Of a stretch of DNA of 64,000 nt, positions 26,303 through 35,053 are shown in pieces; the stretch's first letter is position 1, and every line of letters begins with the position of its first letter. A program made the translations under genes and the position numbers. Source of the DNA: Archangium primigenium (GTDB taxonomy: Bacteria; Myxococcota; Myxococcia; Myxococcales; Myxococcaceae); the NCBI RefSeq assembly GCF_016904885.1, contig NZ_JADWYI010000001.1, positions 6,696,001-6,760,000 on the forward strand, written 5' to 3'. Under the pieces are notes generated by a model, which worked only from the letters and a program-made list of their open reading frames with translations, was not told the origin of the DNA and did not search any database.

Positions 26303-27681
26303 GGGTACAACCTCCGAGCGAGGGAGTGGAAGGCCCGGCCGGACGCCTCGGCGAGGGCATGGTGGCCATCCGTCACCACCGCGCGGCCCCCCACCACCAC
26401 GTCGCGCACCGCCGCCTTGTCCCCGCCCAGGACGATGCCGGCCAGCAGCGAGGCCGGGCTCGCGCCCAGGAGCGAGGGGTGATTCAGGTCCACGGTGAAG
26501 AAGTCCGCCGGGGCGCCGGGCGCGAGCATCCCCGCGTCGAGCCCCAGTGAGCGCGCGCCCTGCGCGGTGGCCATGTCGAACAGCCGGGCCGCCAGGCCGT
26601 CCACCGCGCCCGTGCCCGGGTCGAGCACCGCGCGCCGTAGCCGCGCGAGCCGCAGGTGGCCCTCGAGTTGTCGCGCCTCGTCCAGCAGATCCACCGTGGC
26701 CTGGCTGTCCGAGCCCAGGCACACCCGCACGCCCGCCTGGAGCAGTACGTCCGCCGGGACGATGCCATCGCCCAGGTTGCGCTCGGTGGAAGGGCACGCG
26801 CAGACCAGCGCCTCGCGCTCGCCGAGCAGCCGCGCCTCGGCCTCTGTCACGTGCACCGCGTGCACGGCGGTGAAGCGCGGACTCAGGAGGCCCACGTCCG
26901 CGAGCAGCTCCACGGGCCGCCGGCCATGCTCGGCGAGGCACGCTTCGATCTCGCGGGGCTGCTCGGCCACGTGCATGTGCAGGGGCAGGTCCGGCAGCGC
27001 GGTCGCGGCGGCGGCGAGCCACTCGCGCGTCACGGCGCGCACGCTGTGGGGCGCCAGGCCCACGCTCACCCCGGGCTGTCCCTTCGTCGTCCGGGCCAGC
27101 GTCTCCACGGAGGCGAGGAAGGTGTCCACGTTGGGGTCGATGAAGCGGCGCTGGCGGGGGTTGGGCGCCACGCGGAAGCCCGCGCGCGCGTAGCCCACCC
27201 GGAGCAGCACGATGCGCAGGCCCACGTCCTGGGCGGCGCCGATGACGGCGTGCGCGAGCTCGTTCGGATCCGCGTAGGGCGTGCCGTCCGCCTGGTGGTG
27301 CAGGTAGTGGAACTCGCCCACGGCGGTGATGCCCGCGAGCACCATCTCCAGGAAGGCCTGGCGCGAGGCGAGGTACACCTCCTCGGGCGAGAGGGACTCG
27401 GCGGCGCGGTACATGGCCTCGCGCCAGCTCCAGAAGTCGTCCGAGCCGACCCCCGAGGGCACGTACTCGGTGCGCCCGCGGATGAGGCGCTGGAAGGCGT
27501 GCGAGTGGCCGTTGACGAGCCCCGGCAGCAGCGCGCGTCCGGGCAGGCGGACGACGCGGGCGCCCTCGGGCACGGGCCCCGCCAGGACGCGGCCGTCGGC
27601 GCCGACCGTCAGCGCGCGTCCCTCGTGGAACCGGCCCTCGGCGAAGAGGACGTCCGGTTGATAGACGGTGGTGGCGTTCAC
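26299..27681 (-). CDS. hutF: Formimidoylglutamate deiminase
   Basis: A 460-aa amidohydrolase converting N-formimino-L-glutamate to N-formyl-L-glutamate and ammonia in the five-step histidine degradation route. Metal site motifs: NGHSHAFQRLIRGRTE (HxH plus the HutF-specific Arg), LHMHVAEQ, AVHAVHVTEAE and CLGSDSQATVDLL. Length and the FWSWREAMYR block fit HutF rather than guanine deaminase. No other hut gene is in the window. Its stop overlaps the GTG of the M20 gene. Confidence 0.93.
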   Translation of the reverse strand: MNATTVYQPDVLFAEGRFHEGRALTVGADGRVLAGPVPEGARVVRLPGRALLPGLVNGHSHAFQRLIRGRTEYVPSGVGSDDFWSWREAMYRAAESLSPEEVYLASRQAFLEMVLAGITAVGEFHYLHHQADGTPYADPNELAHAVIGAAQDVGLRIVLLRVGYARAGFRVAPNPRQRRFIDPNVDTFLASVETLARTTKGQPGVSVGLAPHSVRAVTREWLAAAATALPDLPLHMHVAEQPREIEACLAEHGRRPVELLADVGLLSPRFTAVHAVHVTEAEARLLGEREALVCACPSTERNLGDGIVPADVLLQAGVRVCLGSDSQATVDLLDEARQLEGHLRLARLRRAVLDPGTGAVDGLAARLFDMATAQGARSLGLDAGMLAPGAPADFFTVDLNHPSLLGASPASLLAGIVLGGDKAAVRDVVVGGRAVVTDGHHALAEASGRAFHSLARRLYP

Positions 27682-27705
27682 CCGCCCGAGCCTATGCCAG
27701 CCGGC

Positions 27706-28308
27706 TCACCCGGCCCAGAGCAGAGCCAGTTCGAGGTCCACGGCGTCGAAGGGTTCGGCGCGCACCCGTTCCTCGGTGGAGAAGGACTCCACCAGGAGCC
27801 AGTGGCCGCCCTCGCGCCGGAAGATGTCGAGCGTGTGCGCGAGGGGGTCCACATGCCACACGTGGCGGACACCATCCCGGCCGTAGATGCGCATCTTCGG
27901 CCCCTTGTCGACGCGCTGCGTCCGCGCCGAGAGCACCTCGCACACCCAGTCCGGGGCGAGCGCGTAGTGAGACGGCGCGCCCTCGCCCTCTAGCGAATGG
28001 GGCATGCGCTCGCGCCGCCAGCCCGCGAGGTCCGGCACGAGCTTGTCCGGACGCGGGCCGAGGTCGAGTTCCGGCTCATCCAGGATGACCCAGCCCCCGG
28101 GGCCGCCGCGCCCCAGCCAGAAGGGTCCACCCAGGAGGACGCCCAGTTGCGAGGCCACCCGGGTATGCGGCTGGGCGGGACGTGGGCTGACGTAGAGCTC
28201 ACCCGCGACGATCTCCGCCACCTGCTCGGGAGGAACCGCTTGAAAGGCCGCCTCCACGGACGGGGCGTTGCGCTCGGTGGACTCGGCCTTGGGGTCTCGG
28301 GGATCCAT
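27706..28308 (-). CDS. Uma2 family PD-(D/E)XK nuclease-like protein
   Basis: A 200-aa Uma2 (DUF820) protein. Family landmarks are GELYVSPRPAQPHTRVASQLG, LDLGPRPDKLVPDLAGWRRER and DWVCEVLSARTQRVDKGPKMRIYGRDGVRHVWHVDP, with the putative nuclease Asp (VPDL) and CEV Glu. ATG 28308 has GGAG 9 bp upstream; two earlier in-frame ATGs exist. Uma2 genes are numerous in multicellular bacteria and their role is unknown. It lies between hutF and the second toxin-like pair, transcribed away from the latter. Confidence 0.88.
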   Translation of the reverse strand: MDPRDPKAESTERNAPSVEAAFQAVPPEQVAEIVAGELYVSPRPAQPHTRVASQLGVLLGGPFWLGRGGPGGWVILDEPELDLGPRPDKLVPDLAGWRRERMPHSLEGEGAPSHYALAPDWVCEVLSARTQRVDKGPKMRIYGRDGVRHVWHVDPLAHTLDIFRREGGHWLLVESFSTEERVRAEPFDAVDLELALLWAG

Positions 28309-28446
28309 GCGAAGAAACTCCAGCATGACTTCCAACGTTGGCGCAACAACCCGATGTCACGAGTAGCAACGACATGCCGAGAGCGTACGTACAGAAGCAA
28401 GTTTACGACCAGCGGCCGACGTCGAATGAATAGGTCCACTTCCTGA

Positions 28447-28474
28447 TTGAGGCCAAGCCGTCATCCGGTATTTT
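28447..28474 (+). promoter_or_regulatory. Candidate promoter of nuclease-lipoprotein copy 2
   Basis: TTGAGG (28447-28452) and TATTTT (28469-28474) are spaced by 16 bp, 67 bp before the ATG. The 233-bp gap 28309-28541 is markedly A/T-richer than its surroundings, which fits imported DNA. Confidence 0.3.
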
Positions 28475-28541
28475 CATCCACACAGAGGCAATATCCACGA
28501 GAAACCAACTAGCTACGCACACCCAGCAGACAAACAAGGCT

Positions 28542-29462
28542 ATGCAAATTTACGTATTATTACCTCTTGTCCTTCTCTTGGCCTGCGCGACATCGGCGCC
28601 GGCGCCAAGGACTTTTGACGCCCCTCATCAGAAAATTACCAATCTTCAGCGAGCGGCTGCGCTGCCTTGGATAGACGATGGGCGCTGCGTGGTCAGGGAA
28701 GCGTCGCGAGCATGGTCCGTGGTCGCGGAACGGTGCTTTCATGCGCTCGACCAAGAGCGAGTCCGTTTCCATGATCTCACAGGGCGATGTACAACACTCG
28801 CGTCCGCAGGTGTGGCCGTCATGGGGATCGGAATGTGTATCCTGGCGGCGCCCGAGGTCATCGTCGGGACCGTGGTCGTCATTGGCGTGGTGACCCTGGC
28901 GGTGGCCATTGAGCAGGAACTCGGCGAGTATGCACTAAAGGGAGTATGGCCCGAGGACGGCAGCTCGAGTACTCAGTCTGGAGCGCAGTCTGCCGACAAG
29001 CACCCCTTGGCGGACAAGAAGGCAAAACCCCAGACATCATCTTCGGGTCAAGACTGGCTGCCTCCCCATCCGCCCGACGCGCCCGTAGGTGAGCATCAAC
29101 CTGATTGCAGGCCTGTCAAAGTAGCGCACCGGGGTGGCCATCCATTACACAATCAGTGTGCTGACAACGTTCCCCACAACGGTTTCTCCGGAGGAGATGT
29201 CCGGGTCAATGGCAAGAATTTCGATGCACTCCAAGTGGCCTCGCGGACGCTTTGGGAGGTCAAGACCACCAACATAGAAGCCTACAATCCGTACGTTCAA
29301 CGGGCCGAGCTCGAAAAGCAGGTCGAGGAGGCGCAAAGAGAGCGAGACCTCGCGGCGGCTTGCGGCTATGACTTCGTCATGGGGGTTCGCACCCAAGCGC
29401 ACAAGGCGCTGCTCGAGCGTGAAGACTTCACACTTCGGGTCGTTGTCATGGACTGGTGCTGA
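28542..29462 (+). CDS. Lipoprotein with C-terminal PD-(D/E)XK nuclease-like domain (SitA-type toxin candidate), copy 2
   Basis: A 306-aa paralogue of the protein at 24253-25146. Lipobox LLAC (Cys15); the same N-terminal domain (NLQRAAALPW, GRCVVREAS, AERCFHALD, FHDLTGRC), hydrophobic segment (about 90-122) and C-terminal domain with GKNFDALQ (D228), LWEVKT (E239, K241) and terminal MDWC. The central linker (about 130-190) is unrelated and Ser/Lys/Pro-rich, and residues after EVKT differ, adding a Glu/Arg-rich helix. Base composition is visibly lower in GC than in flanking genes. The immunity-like gene follows after 1 bp. Confidence 0.72.
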   Translation: MQIYVLLPLVLLLACATSAPAPRTFDAPHQKITNLQRAAALPWIDDGRCVVREASRAWSVVAERCFHALDQERVRFHDLTGRCTTLASAGVAVMGIGMCILAAPEVIVGTVVVIGVVTLAVAIEQELGEYALKGVWPEDGSSSTQSGAQSADKHPLADKKAKPQTSSSGQDWLPPHPPDAPVGEHQPDCRPVKVAHRGGHPLHNQCADNVPHNGFSGGDVRVNGKNFDALQVASRTLWEVKTTNIEAYNPYVQRAELEKQVEEAQRERDLAAACGYDFVMGVRTQAHKALLEREDFTLRVVVMDWC

Positions 29463-29463
29463 C

Positions 29464-30222
29464 ATGCCCGAGTTGGAAGATGCTCTAGGCATCATTAGCT
29501 ACTCGCCTGCGCTCGGGGAGGGAGACGTACGCCCCTTGGCTATTGTTCAAGGGCTGGAACATGCGCGTCCAGGGGTTCGTCTGGAGTGGACCGTTTCCGA
29601 CGCGCACCAGCTCGTCGCATTGCCAGGGCGCGATGCATGGCTTGTCCGGTCGATGAAATCCGGAGGCTTTCCACTCCTCTGCAACAACGACGCGCGAGCC
29701 CCCGTGATGATTTCCGGGCGAGGACGCGCCGCGACCTCGAGTCCAGGCGGTCAACCCCTGCTCGAAGTTCATGCGCAACTGCCGCTCGATACCGAGAGCG
29801 CCGCGTCGGCAACACAGGTGTTGGAGGCAATAGCGGAAGGCGCCCGTGCCTACTGGGGACATGCGTCCCGCAAGAGCATCGGGTCGGAGCTCGCGCGGCA
29901 GCTCCAGCATGCCAGTCATGGACCAGCGCTCTCACCGCGTGGGCTTCCCATGCTCAAGCCGCCTTGGCGCCTCTCGTCTCCCCTCATTCCGTACCATCTG
30001 GGATGGCTGAACTACTGGTCGGCTGCCACCGCGCACGCCCTCGGTTTCCCCGACCCCACTTGTGATGCGGAGTGGCTCGCCCATGCACGGCGCACGGCGA
30101 CGGGGGGATGGGTCGTTCGGCTCACGGAGACGCCACTCGATTTTGACCATCCCGCCCATCTGGAAGCGCTGCGGCGGGCCTACGAGCGCTTCCCCCTTAT
30201 TGGAGGGCGTGCTTCCAGTTGA
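29464..30222 (+). CDS. Candidate immunity protein of the nuclease-lipoprotein pair, copy 2
   Basis: A 252-aa soluble paralogue of 23490-24251. The C-terminal half is strongly conserved (YHLGWLNYWSAATAHALGFPDPT, TGGWVVRLTETPLDFDHPAHLEALRRAYERFP). The N-terminal half is more divergent (LEDALGIISYSPALGEGDVRPLAIVQGLE), as expected if it recognises the variable part of its own toxin. Begins 1 bp after the toxin stop (TGA-C-ATG). Confidence 0.7.
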   Translation: MPELEDALGIISYSPALGEGDVRPLAIVQGLEHARPGVRLEWTVSDAHQLVALPGRDAWLVRSMKSGGFPLLCNNDARAPVMISGRGRAATSSPGGQPLLEVHAQLPLDTESAASATQVLEAIAEGARAYWGHASRKSIGSELARQLQHASHGPALSPRGLPMLKPPWRLSSPLIPYHLGWLNYWSAATAHALGFPDPTCDAEWLAHARRTATGGWVVRLTETPLDFDHPAHLEALRRAYERFPLIGGRASS

Positions 30223-30246
30223 CGGGACCCCGCCCCCAAACATTCC

Positions 30247-31060
30247 TCAAGGCGCTGGACGGTAGCCCTGGGTCACCGCCGCGCTCACGGGCGAGAAGGC
30301 GTCCACGGGTGAGCCTGTCCAGGTACTCGTGGGCGCGCGCAACTGCACCGGTGTGCCCGCCGCGCCATCGCAGGTGACGCTGTCGACCAGCTCCAGCGTG
30401 GTGCCGCCCTCCTTGGAGACCACGGCGCCGCACGGCCCGGCGTCCGAGAGGATGGAGTTCGTCACCTTCACGCGCGCCGCCGGCGTGGCGTTGTTCTCCA
30501 GGACGATCTCGCTGCCCGCGTTGCCGAAGAAGGTGGAGTCGTAGACCTCCACATAGCCCTGCGACCACAGGCCCGCGGTGGAGTAGTTGTCGTGCTTCTG
30601 GGCGTAGGCGCTCAGCACGTTGTTGAGCGTGGTGGGCTGGGGGCTGTCGTTCCACAGGCGGAAGTTGCGCTTGTTGCGCAGCGCCACGCAGTTCTCGTAG
30701 TAGGCCGCCTGCGACTTGTCGTCCCAGCCGCCGTCCGTGTTGTCGTACGCCGCCGAGTTCAAGAAGGAGATGCGCGACGCGCTGCGCTCCAGCGAGAAGC
30801 CATCCCCGTTCTGGTAGTCCCCCGCCGCGGCGCTCTGGTACGTGTTGTTGCGCGCCGTCACCCGGTTGAACACCACGTCGCGTGCGCCCGGCACGCCGTT
30901 CGTCTTGGGGTTCTCCACCGACACGCCGAAGGGGAAGGCCTCCGTGGGCCAGGTGGCGTCCTCCCTGGCCCACCACGCGCTTCTTCTGCGCCGCCGTGCC
31001 GCTCGCGTCGGAGAGGAACTGCACGGCGTGGCGCGCTCGTCGGGGTCGCTCCGCCAAGGC
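30247..31060 (-). pseudogene. Decayed right-handed beta-helix (pectate-lyase-like) gene
   Basis: A readable C-terminal part of about 245 residues has beta-helix turns (VVFNRVTARNNTYQS, GFSLERSASRISFLNSAAYDNT, YYENCVALRNKRNFRLWND, VEVYDSTFFGNAGSEIVLENNA). Upstream of about 30,985 the sensible sequence moves to another frame (VQFLSDASGTAAQKKRVV). There is no signal peptide or plausible start, so the 5' part is lost or frameshifted. It lies directly downstream of, and convergent with, the immunity gene of copy 2. The 124 bp between it and the next gene hold nothing I recognise. Confidence 0.55.
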
Positions 31061-31184
31061 GACAGCAAGCCTGCGCACAGAGGTCATGCCGGCAACCACC
31101 GCCTCACGCGCTTCGACATGGGGACTCCAATCCAAGAGATGGAGCCCCCACCCTACTCCGCGCGGCTGTCCGGTTTCCCGGGAA

Positions 31185-32090
31185 TTACCGCCGGGCCGCC
31201 TTGGCCGGATCGATCTCTTCCTCGGGACGCTCGGACACCGTGGCGCCCTCCCACTTCTCGCCCGCGCCGAGCCGCCAATCCGAGGGGACGTCCAGCTTCC
31301 AGAGGTACTTGGCCGTGGCGTCGCCGCCCGAGGCCGCGCGGGAGCTCACCTGGAAGGCGATCTCCATCTTCTTCACCTCGCTGGGCATCAGGTCCATGTC
31401 GTAGTGGCCCAGGACCATCTGCGGGGGGAACTCGGCGATGAAGCGCTCGGGGAAGTCCACCTTCATGGCGGGGTCGTCCGCGTTCATCTCGCCAATGAGC
31501 TTGCCGCGCTCGTCGGTGAGCTTCCAGTGGGTGTTGAAGGAGGCGCTCGTCATCATCTTCTTCATCTTCCCGTCGGTCTTCTCCTCGCGCTGGGCGCCCC
31601 AGAGCACCAGGCGCAGGCGCACCTGCGGCTTGTCGAGCACCTTGACGAGCTCGGCGTCCACCACGTCCAGGCGCATGCCCTTGTCGGTGGCCGTCCACAG
31701 GGGCTTGTACTTGCCCTCGCGCATCAGATCGAACACCCGGCGCGTGTACGTGTAGAAGGCCTTGCGGTCCTCGGCGCGATCGTCCTTGTCACCGCGCGCG
31801 GCGAGCTCGGTGAGGTAGGCGTCGAAGTCCTTGCCCAGCTTGAAGCGGTCCTGGTGGGCGGAGACCTGCTCGAAGTACTTCTTGAAGAAGGGCGGCAGCT
31901 CCTGCCGGTAGGCGGACTCGTCGGGGTTGATGCGCATCCACCCCACGCGCTCGAGGTAGTCCTTCTGCACGTGCGTGAGGTCCGCCTCCCGCTGGGCCTC
32001 CGTGGCCCGGGCGCCCGCGGCGCGGGACGTCATCACCGCGGCGAGCAGTGCGCCGACGATGACGAGGGCGACTCCGAAATAACGCTTCAA
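31185..32090 (-). CDS. Membrane-anchored/exported protein of unknown function
   Basis: A 301-aa protein beginning LKRYFGVALVIVGALLAAVMTSRAAG, an uncleaved anchor or signal peptide. The rest is mixed alpha/beta (QKDYLERVGWMRINPDESAYRQELPPFFKKYFE, PQMVLGHYDMDLMPSEVKKMEIAFQV) with no domain I can name, and ends in an acidic tail. I take a TTG start at 32090 because AGGAG lies 8 bp upstream and the hydrophobic segment begins there; an in-frame upstream ATG at 32159 gives an unlikely N-terminus. Divergent from the MetX-like gene. Confidence 0.7.
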   Translation of the reverse strand: MKRYFGVALVIVGALLAAVMTSRAAGARATEAQREADLTHVQKDYLERVGWMRINPDESAYRQELPPFFKKYFEQVSAHQDRFKLGKDFDAYLTELAARGDKDDRAEDRKAFYTYTRRVFDLMREGKYKPLWTATDKGMRLDVVDAELVKVLDKPQVRLRLVLWGAQREEKTDGKMKKMMTSASFNTHWKLTDERGKLIGEMNADDPAMKVDFPERFIAEFPPQMVLGHYDMDLMPSEVKKMEIAFQVSSRAASGGDATAKYLWKLDVPSDWRLGAGEKWEGATVSERPEEEIDPAKAARR

Positions 32091-32145
32091 GCGAATGGCT
32101 CCTGTCCTGGAAGTGACCGCTCTAGTGATATGAGACCTGCTTCGC

Positions 32146-33141
32146 GTGTACCAGACCACCGGATGCTACGTGTCGCCGGTTGCACTCCCCTTGGAGGAGG
32201 GCGGCCTGTTGGGCAGGGCCCACGTCGCCTGGTGTACCTACGGCGAGCGCTCGGACGACAATGTTGTGGTGTTGCTGCACGACCTGGCGCACTCGCACCA
32301 GGCGTTGGGGCCCGTCACGGGCGGTGCGTACGAGCCCGGGGGCTGGGCCACGGAGCTCGTGGGCGAGGGGCGGCCGTTGGACCCGGCCGCGCTGCACGTG
32401 GTGGTGCCCAACCTGTTGGGCAGCCCCTTCGGCTCCACGTCGCCGGTGTCGGTGGACCCGCAGTCGGGCCAGCCCTACGGGGCGGCGCTGCCCACGGTGA
32501 CGGTGCTGGACATGGCGCGCGCGGTGGCGGCGATGCTGCGCGGGATGAAGGTGGAGCGCGTCCGGGCGGTGGTGGGCATGGGGCTCGGGGGCATGGTGGC
32601 GCTGCGGCTCGCGGCGCTCTTTCCGGAGCAGGTGGGCTCGGTGGTGGTGCTGGGCGCGGCCAAGGTGCTGCCCGAGTCCCTGCGCGAGCGGCTCGGGCTG
32701 GTGCGGCACACGCTGCGCATGGAGGCGGATCCCCGGCGCGCCCTGCGCAAGCAGTACCTGGAGTACCTGGGGCTCGTGCGGGCGCCCGGTGACGCGCCCT
32801 CCGAGGCCGAGGCCCGGGCCTACCAGGCGCTGGACGCCGAGGCCCAGGCCTTCGCCGAGCACTTCGACGCGCACGCCTGGGCGCTGTTGTGCACCGCCTA
32901 CGCGGGCGCGGACCTGTCCGAGTGCCTGGGCGAGGTGCGCGCGCCGGTGCTGCTGGCCGCGGCGGTCAACGACGTGCTCGCCCCGCCCTCGCGGGTGCGG
33001 GACACCTACCACCAGCTCAGCGCGGCGGGTCTGCGCACGCACTACCACGAGCTGCCCGAGCCCTTCGCCCACCGGGCGCTCTTGACGGAGGCGCGGCGGC
33101 TGCACGCCCCCTTGCGCGACTTCCTGCGCCGGCGCGGCTAG
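32146..33141 (+). CDS. MetX-like alpha/beta hydrolase lacking the nucleophile serine
   Basis: A 331-aa alpha/beta-hydrolase most like homoserine O-acetyltransferase (NLLGSPFGSTSPVSVDPQSGQPYG resembles the family block). The nucleophile elbow, normally GGSxGG, reads VVGMGLGGMVAL here, so the Ser is Gly. The Asp (AVNDVLAPP) and His (PFAHRALLTE) of the triad remain. It is probably catalytically dead for acyl transfer or has another role. Start GTG 32146 lacks a strong ribosome-binding site. The last 4 bp overlap the convergent udk gene. Confidence 0.8.
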   Translation: MYQTTGCYVSPVALPLEEGGLLGRAHVAWCTYGERSDDNVVVLLHDLAHSHQALGPVTGGAYEPGGWATELVGEGRPLDPAALHVVVPNLLGSPFGSTSPVSVDPQSGQPYGAALPTVTVLDMARAVAAMLRGMKVERVRAVVGMGLGGMVALRLAALFPEQVGSVVVLGAAKVLPESLRERLGLVRHTLRMEADPRRALRKQYLEYLGLVRAPGDAPSEAEARAYQALDAEAQAFAEHFDAHAWALLCTAYAGADLSECLGEVRAPVLLAAAVNDVLAPPSRVRDTYHQLSAAGLRTHYHELPEPFAHRALLTEARRLHAPLRDFLRRRG

Positions 33142-33773
33142 AGCGACGGCAGCGGGTGCAGGAGCCGCCCGCGCAGGGCGCCCACGATCATCCCGATGGC
33201 GATGTCGTTGTTGCCGCCGTGCGGGACGATGATGTCCGCGTGGTGCTTGGAGGGCTCGACGAAGCCCATGTGCATGGGCCGCACGTGGCGCAGGTACTGG
33301 CTCACCACGTGATCGAAGTCACGGCCGCGCTCGTGGATGTCGCGCTCGAGCCGGCGCAGGATGCGCAGGTCGTCATCGGTGTCCACGTAGATGCGCACGT
33401 TCATCTCGTCGCGCACGGGCTTCATGTGCAGCACGAGGATGCCCTCCAGGAGGATCATGTCTCCCGGGTCCACCTTGACGGTGTGGGCCTGGCGCGTGGA
33501 CGTCTTGAAGTCGTAGACGGGCTTCTCGATGGGGCGCCCGGCCTTGAGCTCGCGGATGTGCGCGACGAGCAGATCCGTGTCGAAGGCGTCCGGGTGGTCG
33601 AAGTTGACCTCGCGGCGCTCCGCCAGGTCCAGGTCCGCCAGGTCCCGGTAGTACGAGTCCTGATCGATGAAGGCCACGCGGCAGTCGGCCAGCGCATCGC
33701 GGACCTTGCGGGCCACCGTGGTCTTGCCGGACGCGGTCCCACCAGCGATGCCAACGACGAGAGGTGACGACAT
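33138..33773 (-). CDS. udk: Uridine kinase
   Basis: A 211-aa uridine/cytidine kinase phosphorylating uridine to UMP in pyrimidine salvage. P-loop GIAGGTASGKTTVA at residues 8-21, the DQDSYYRDL substrate block, NFDHPDAFDTDLL, VYDFKTSTR and LLEGILVLH (Walker B) are all present, with normal length. Confidence 0.96.
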   Translation of the reverse strand: MSSPLVVGIAGGTASGKTTVARKVRDALADCRVAFIDQDSYYRDLADLDLAERREVNFDHPDAFDTDLLVAHIRELKAGRPIEKPVYDFKTSTRQAHTVKVDPGDMILLEGILVLHMKPVRDEMNVRIYVDTDDDLRILRRLERDIHERGRDFDHVVSQYLRHVRPMHMGFVEPSKHHADIIVPHGGNNDIAIGMIVGALRGRLLHPLPSL

Positions 33774-34047
33774 GGGCGCGAACTACCGCAGCGGGCGGGC
33801 GGGCGCAAGACTCCGTCCGGTACCCCACATCTCGGGCGCCTTCCGGGCCGCTTCGTGCCCCACTCAACCCGGGGCCTGTCCGGAGCTCGACGCGCGAGGG
33901 GTCGGCGTAAACACGTGCATTCCCCGACTCTCCCGTTAACCCTATAAGACTGGGAGGTCGCCTGCTTTTCCAGGGGCGGACAGCCAGCTGTCCCGGGGGT
34001 GGAGTCCATCATCCGGGCCTTGTCTCGCGCAGTGGGGGGAGGAAGAC

Positions 34048-35043
34048 ATGAGAAACGTCCTGACCGGGAGCACCCGTCGTCTGTCTCGCGTGTCCACCAT
34101 CCTGTCCCGTGTCTGGATGTGTGCCCTGCTGGCGGTGGGGGCCTGTGGGCCGCTGGAGACCCCGCCCGAGGAGGAGCTCTGGGCGACGTCTTCCCAGGCC
34201 CTGGAGTCCCACGGAGGGCTGTCGGCCGCCGACCTGTCACTGCACGGGCTGTCGCTCAACGGCCTGTCCCTCAACGGCCTGTCGCTCAACGGGCTGTCGC
34301 TCAACGGCCTGTCCCTCAACGGCCTGTCCCTCAACGGGCTCGCGGCGGAAGCCTTCGCGCAGTGGTTCCAGGAGGACGCCGAGCTGCATGCCCAGGTGAT
34401 GAAGTACGTCGTGCGCTGTGCCGTCCCGGCGAACCAGACGCGGACCCACACGGCCGCGGACGGACGGAGCTGGACGTGGGCGGGCGGCCTGGGGCTGGCG
34501 CCCACGTGGAGCGACGGCGCCTCGGCCACCTTGACCGAGCAGCGCCTGGTCTCCGCGTGTCTGGCGGCCCACGCCAACAAGTTCGGGATTCAGGTGGCCA
34601 TGTCCGTGCTGGGCCGTGACGCCCGGGGCGCGGCGCTCGCCACGGCCTCCGACGAGGCCTGGCGCTTTCCCCTGCGCGAGGGCTGCTTCTTCGGCAACCT
34701 CTTCAACGGCGAGGGCATCTACGCCGGCAACGACAACCGGGGCCTCAACCACCGCAACAGCACGCCGCGCGCCTGCGCCCTGTCCATCAAGAAGTCCGGC
34801 CCCCCCGTGTGCGAGCCCCTCGTCCGCGTGGACTCGGACTGCTCGGCGATCTGCACCCTGGACGTCACGGGGCGCTTCTACGCGTCCTGTACCTCCAACG
34901 GCATCACCTACCCGGCGCTCACCACGCGGCTGCGCACCGAGGACCTCTACACGTGCGGCGACGGCGTCTGCCAGGTGAGCGAGTCCTGTGGCACCGGCAC
35001 CGAGTACGACAACTGCGCGGCGGATTGCGGCGCCTGCAAGTGA
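34048..35043 (+). CDS. Lipoprotein with LSLNG pentapeptide repeats and Cys-rich C-terminus
   Basis: A 331-aa protein with a lipoprotein signal (LLAVGAC). Residues 62-97 are seven tandem copies of LSL(N/H)G. A conserved central domain of unknown family follows (FAQWFQEDAELHAQVMKYVVRCAV, CFFGNLFNGEGIYAGND). The end (TCGDGVCQVSESC...CAADCGAC) is a CGDG-type disulfide motif common in exported delta-proteobacterial and myxobacterial proteins. ATG 34048 has GGAGGA 4-5 bp upstream. Likely surface-exposed; function unknown. Confidence 0.8.
   Translation: MRNVLTGSTRRLSRVSTILSRVWMCALLAVGACGPLETPPEEELWATSSQALESHGGLSAADLSLHGLSLNGLSLNGLSLNGLSLNGLSLNGLSLNGLAAEAFAQWFQEDAELHAQVMKYVVRCAVPANQTRTHTAADGRSWTWAGGLGLAPTWSDGASATLTEQRLVSACLAAHANKFGIQVAMSVLGRDARGAALATASDEAWRFPLREGCFFGNLFNGEGIYAGNDNRGLNHRNSTPRACALSIKKSGPPVCEPLVRVDSDCSAICTLDVTGRFYASCTSNGITYPALTTRLRTEDLYTCGDGVCQVSESCGTGTEYDNCAADCGACK
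34234..34338 (+). repeat. Seven tandem 15-bp units (LSLNG repeats)
   Basis: Seven direct repeats of ctgtcnctcaacggn (the first unit diverged, coding LSLHG) in frame inside the lipoprotein gene. Units differ at only one or two wobble positions. Confidence 0.9.
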
Positions 35044-35053
35044 GCCGCGGGGC

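Noticed and set aside
34234-34338. Regular repeats that could suggest a CRISPR array.
   Set aside because: Units are 15 bp, directly adjacent without spacers, and in frame within a lipoprotein.
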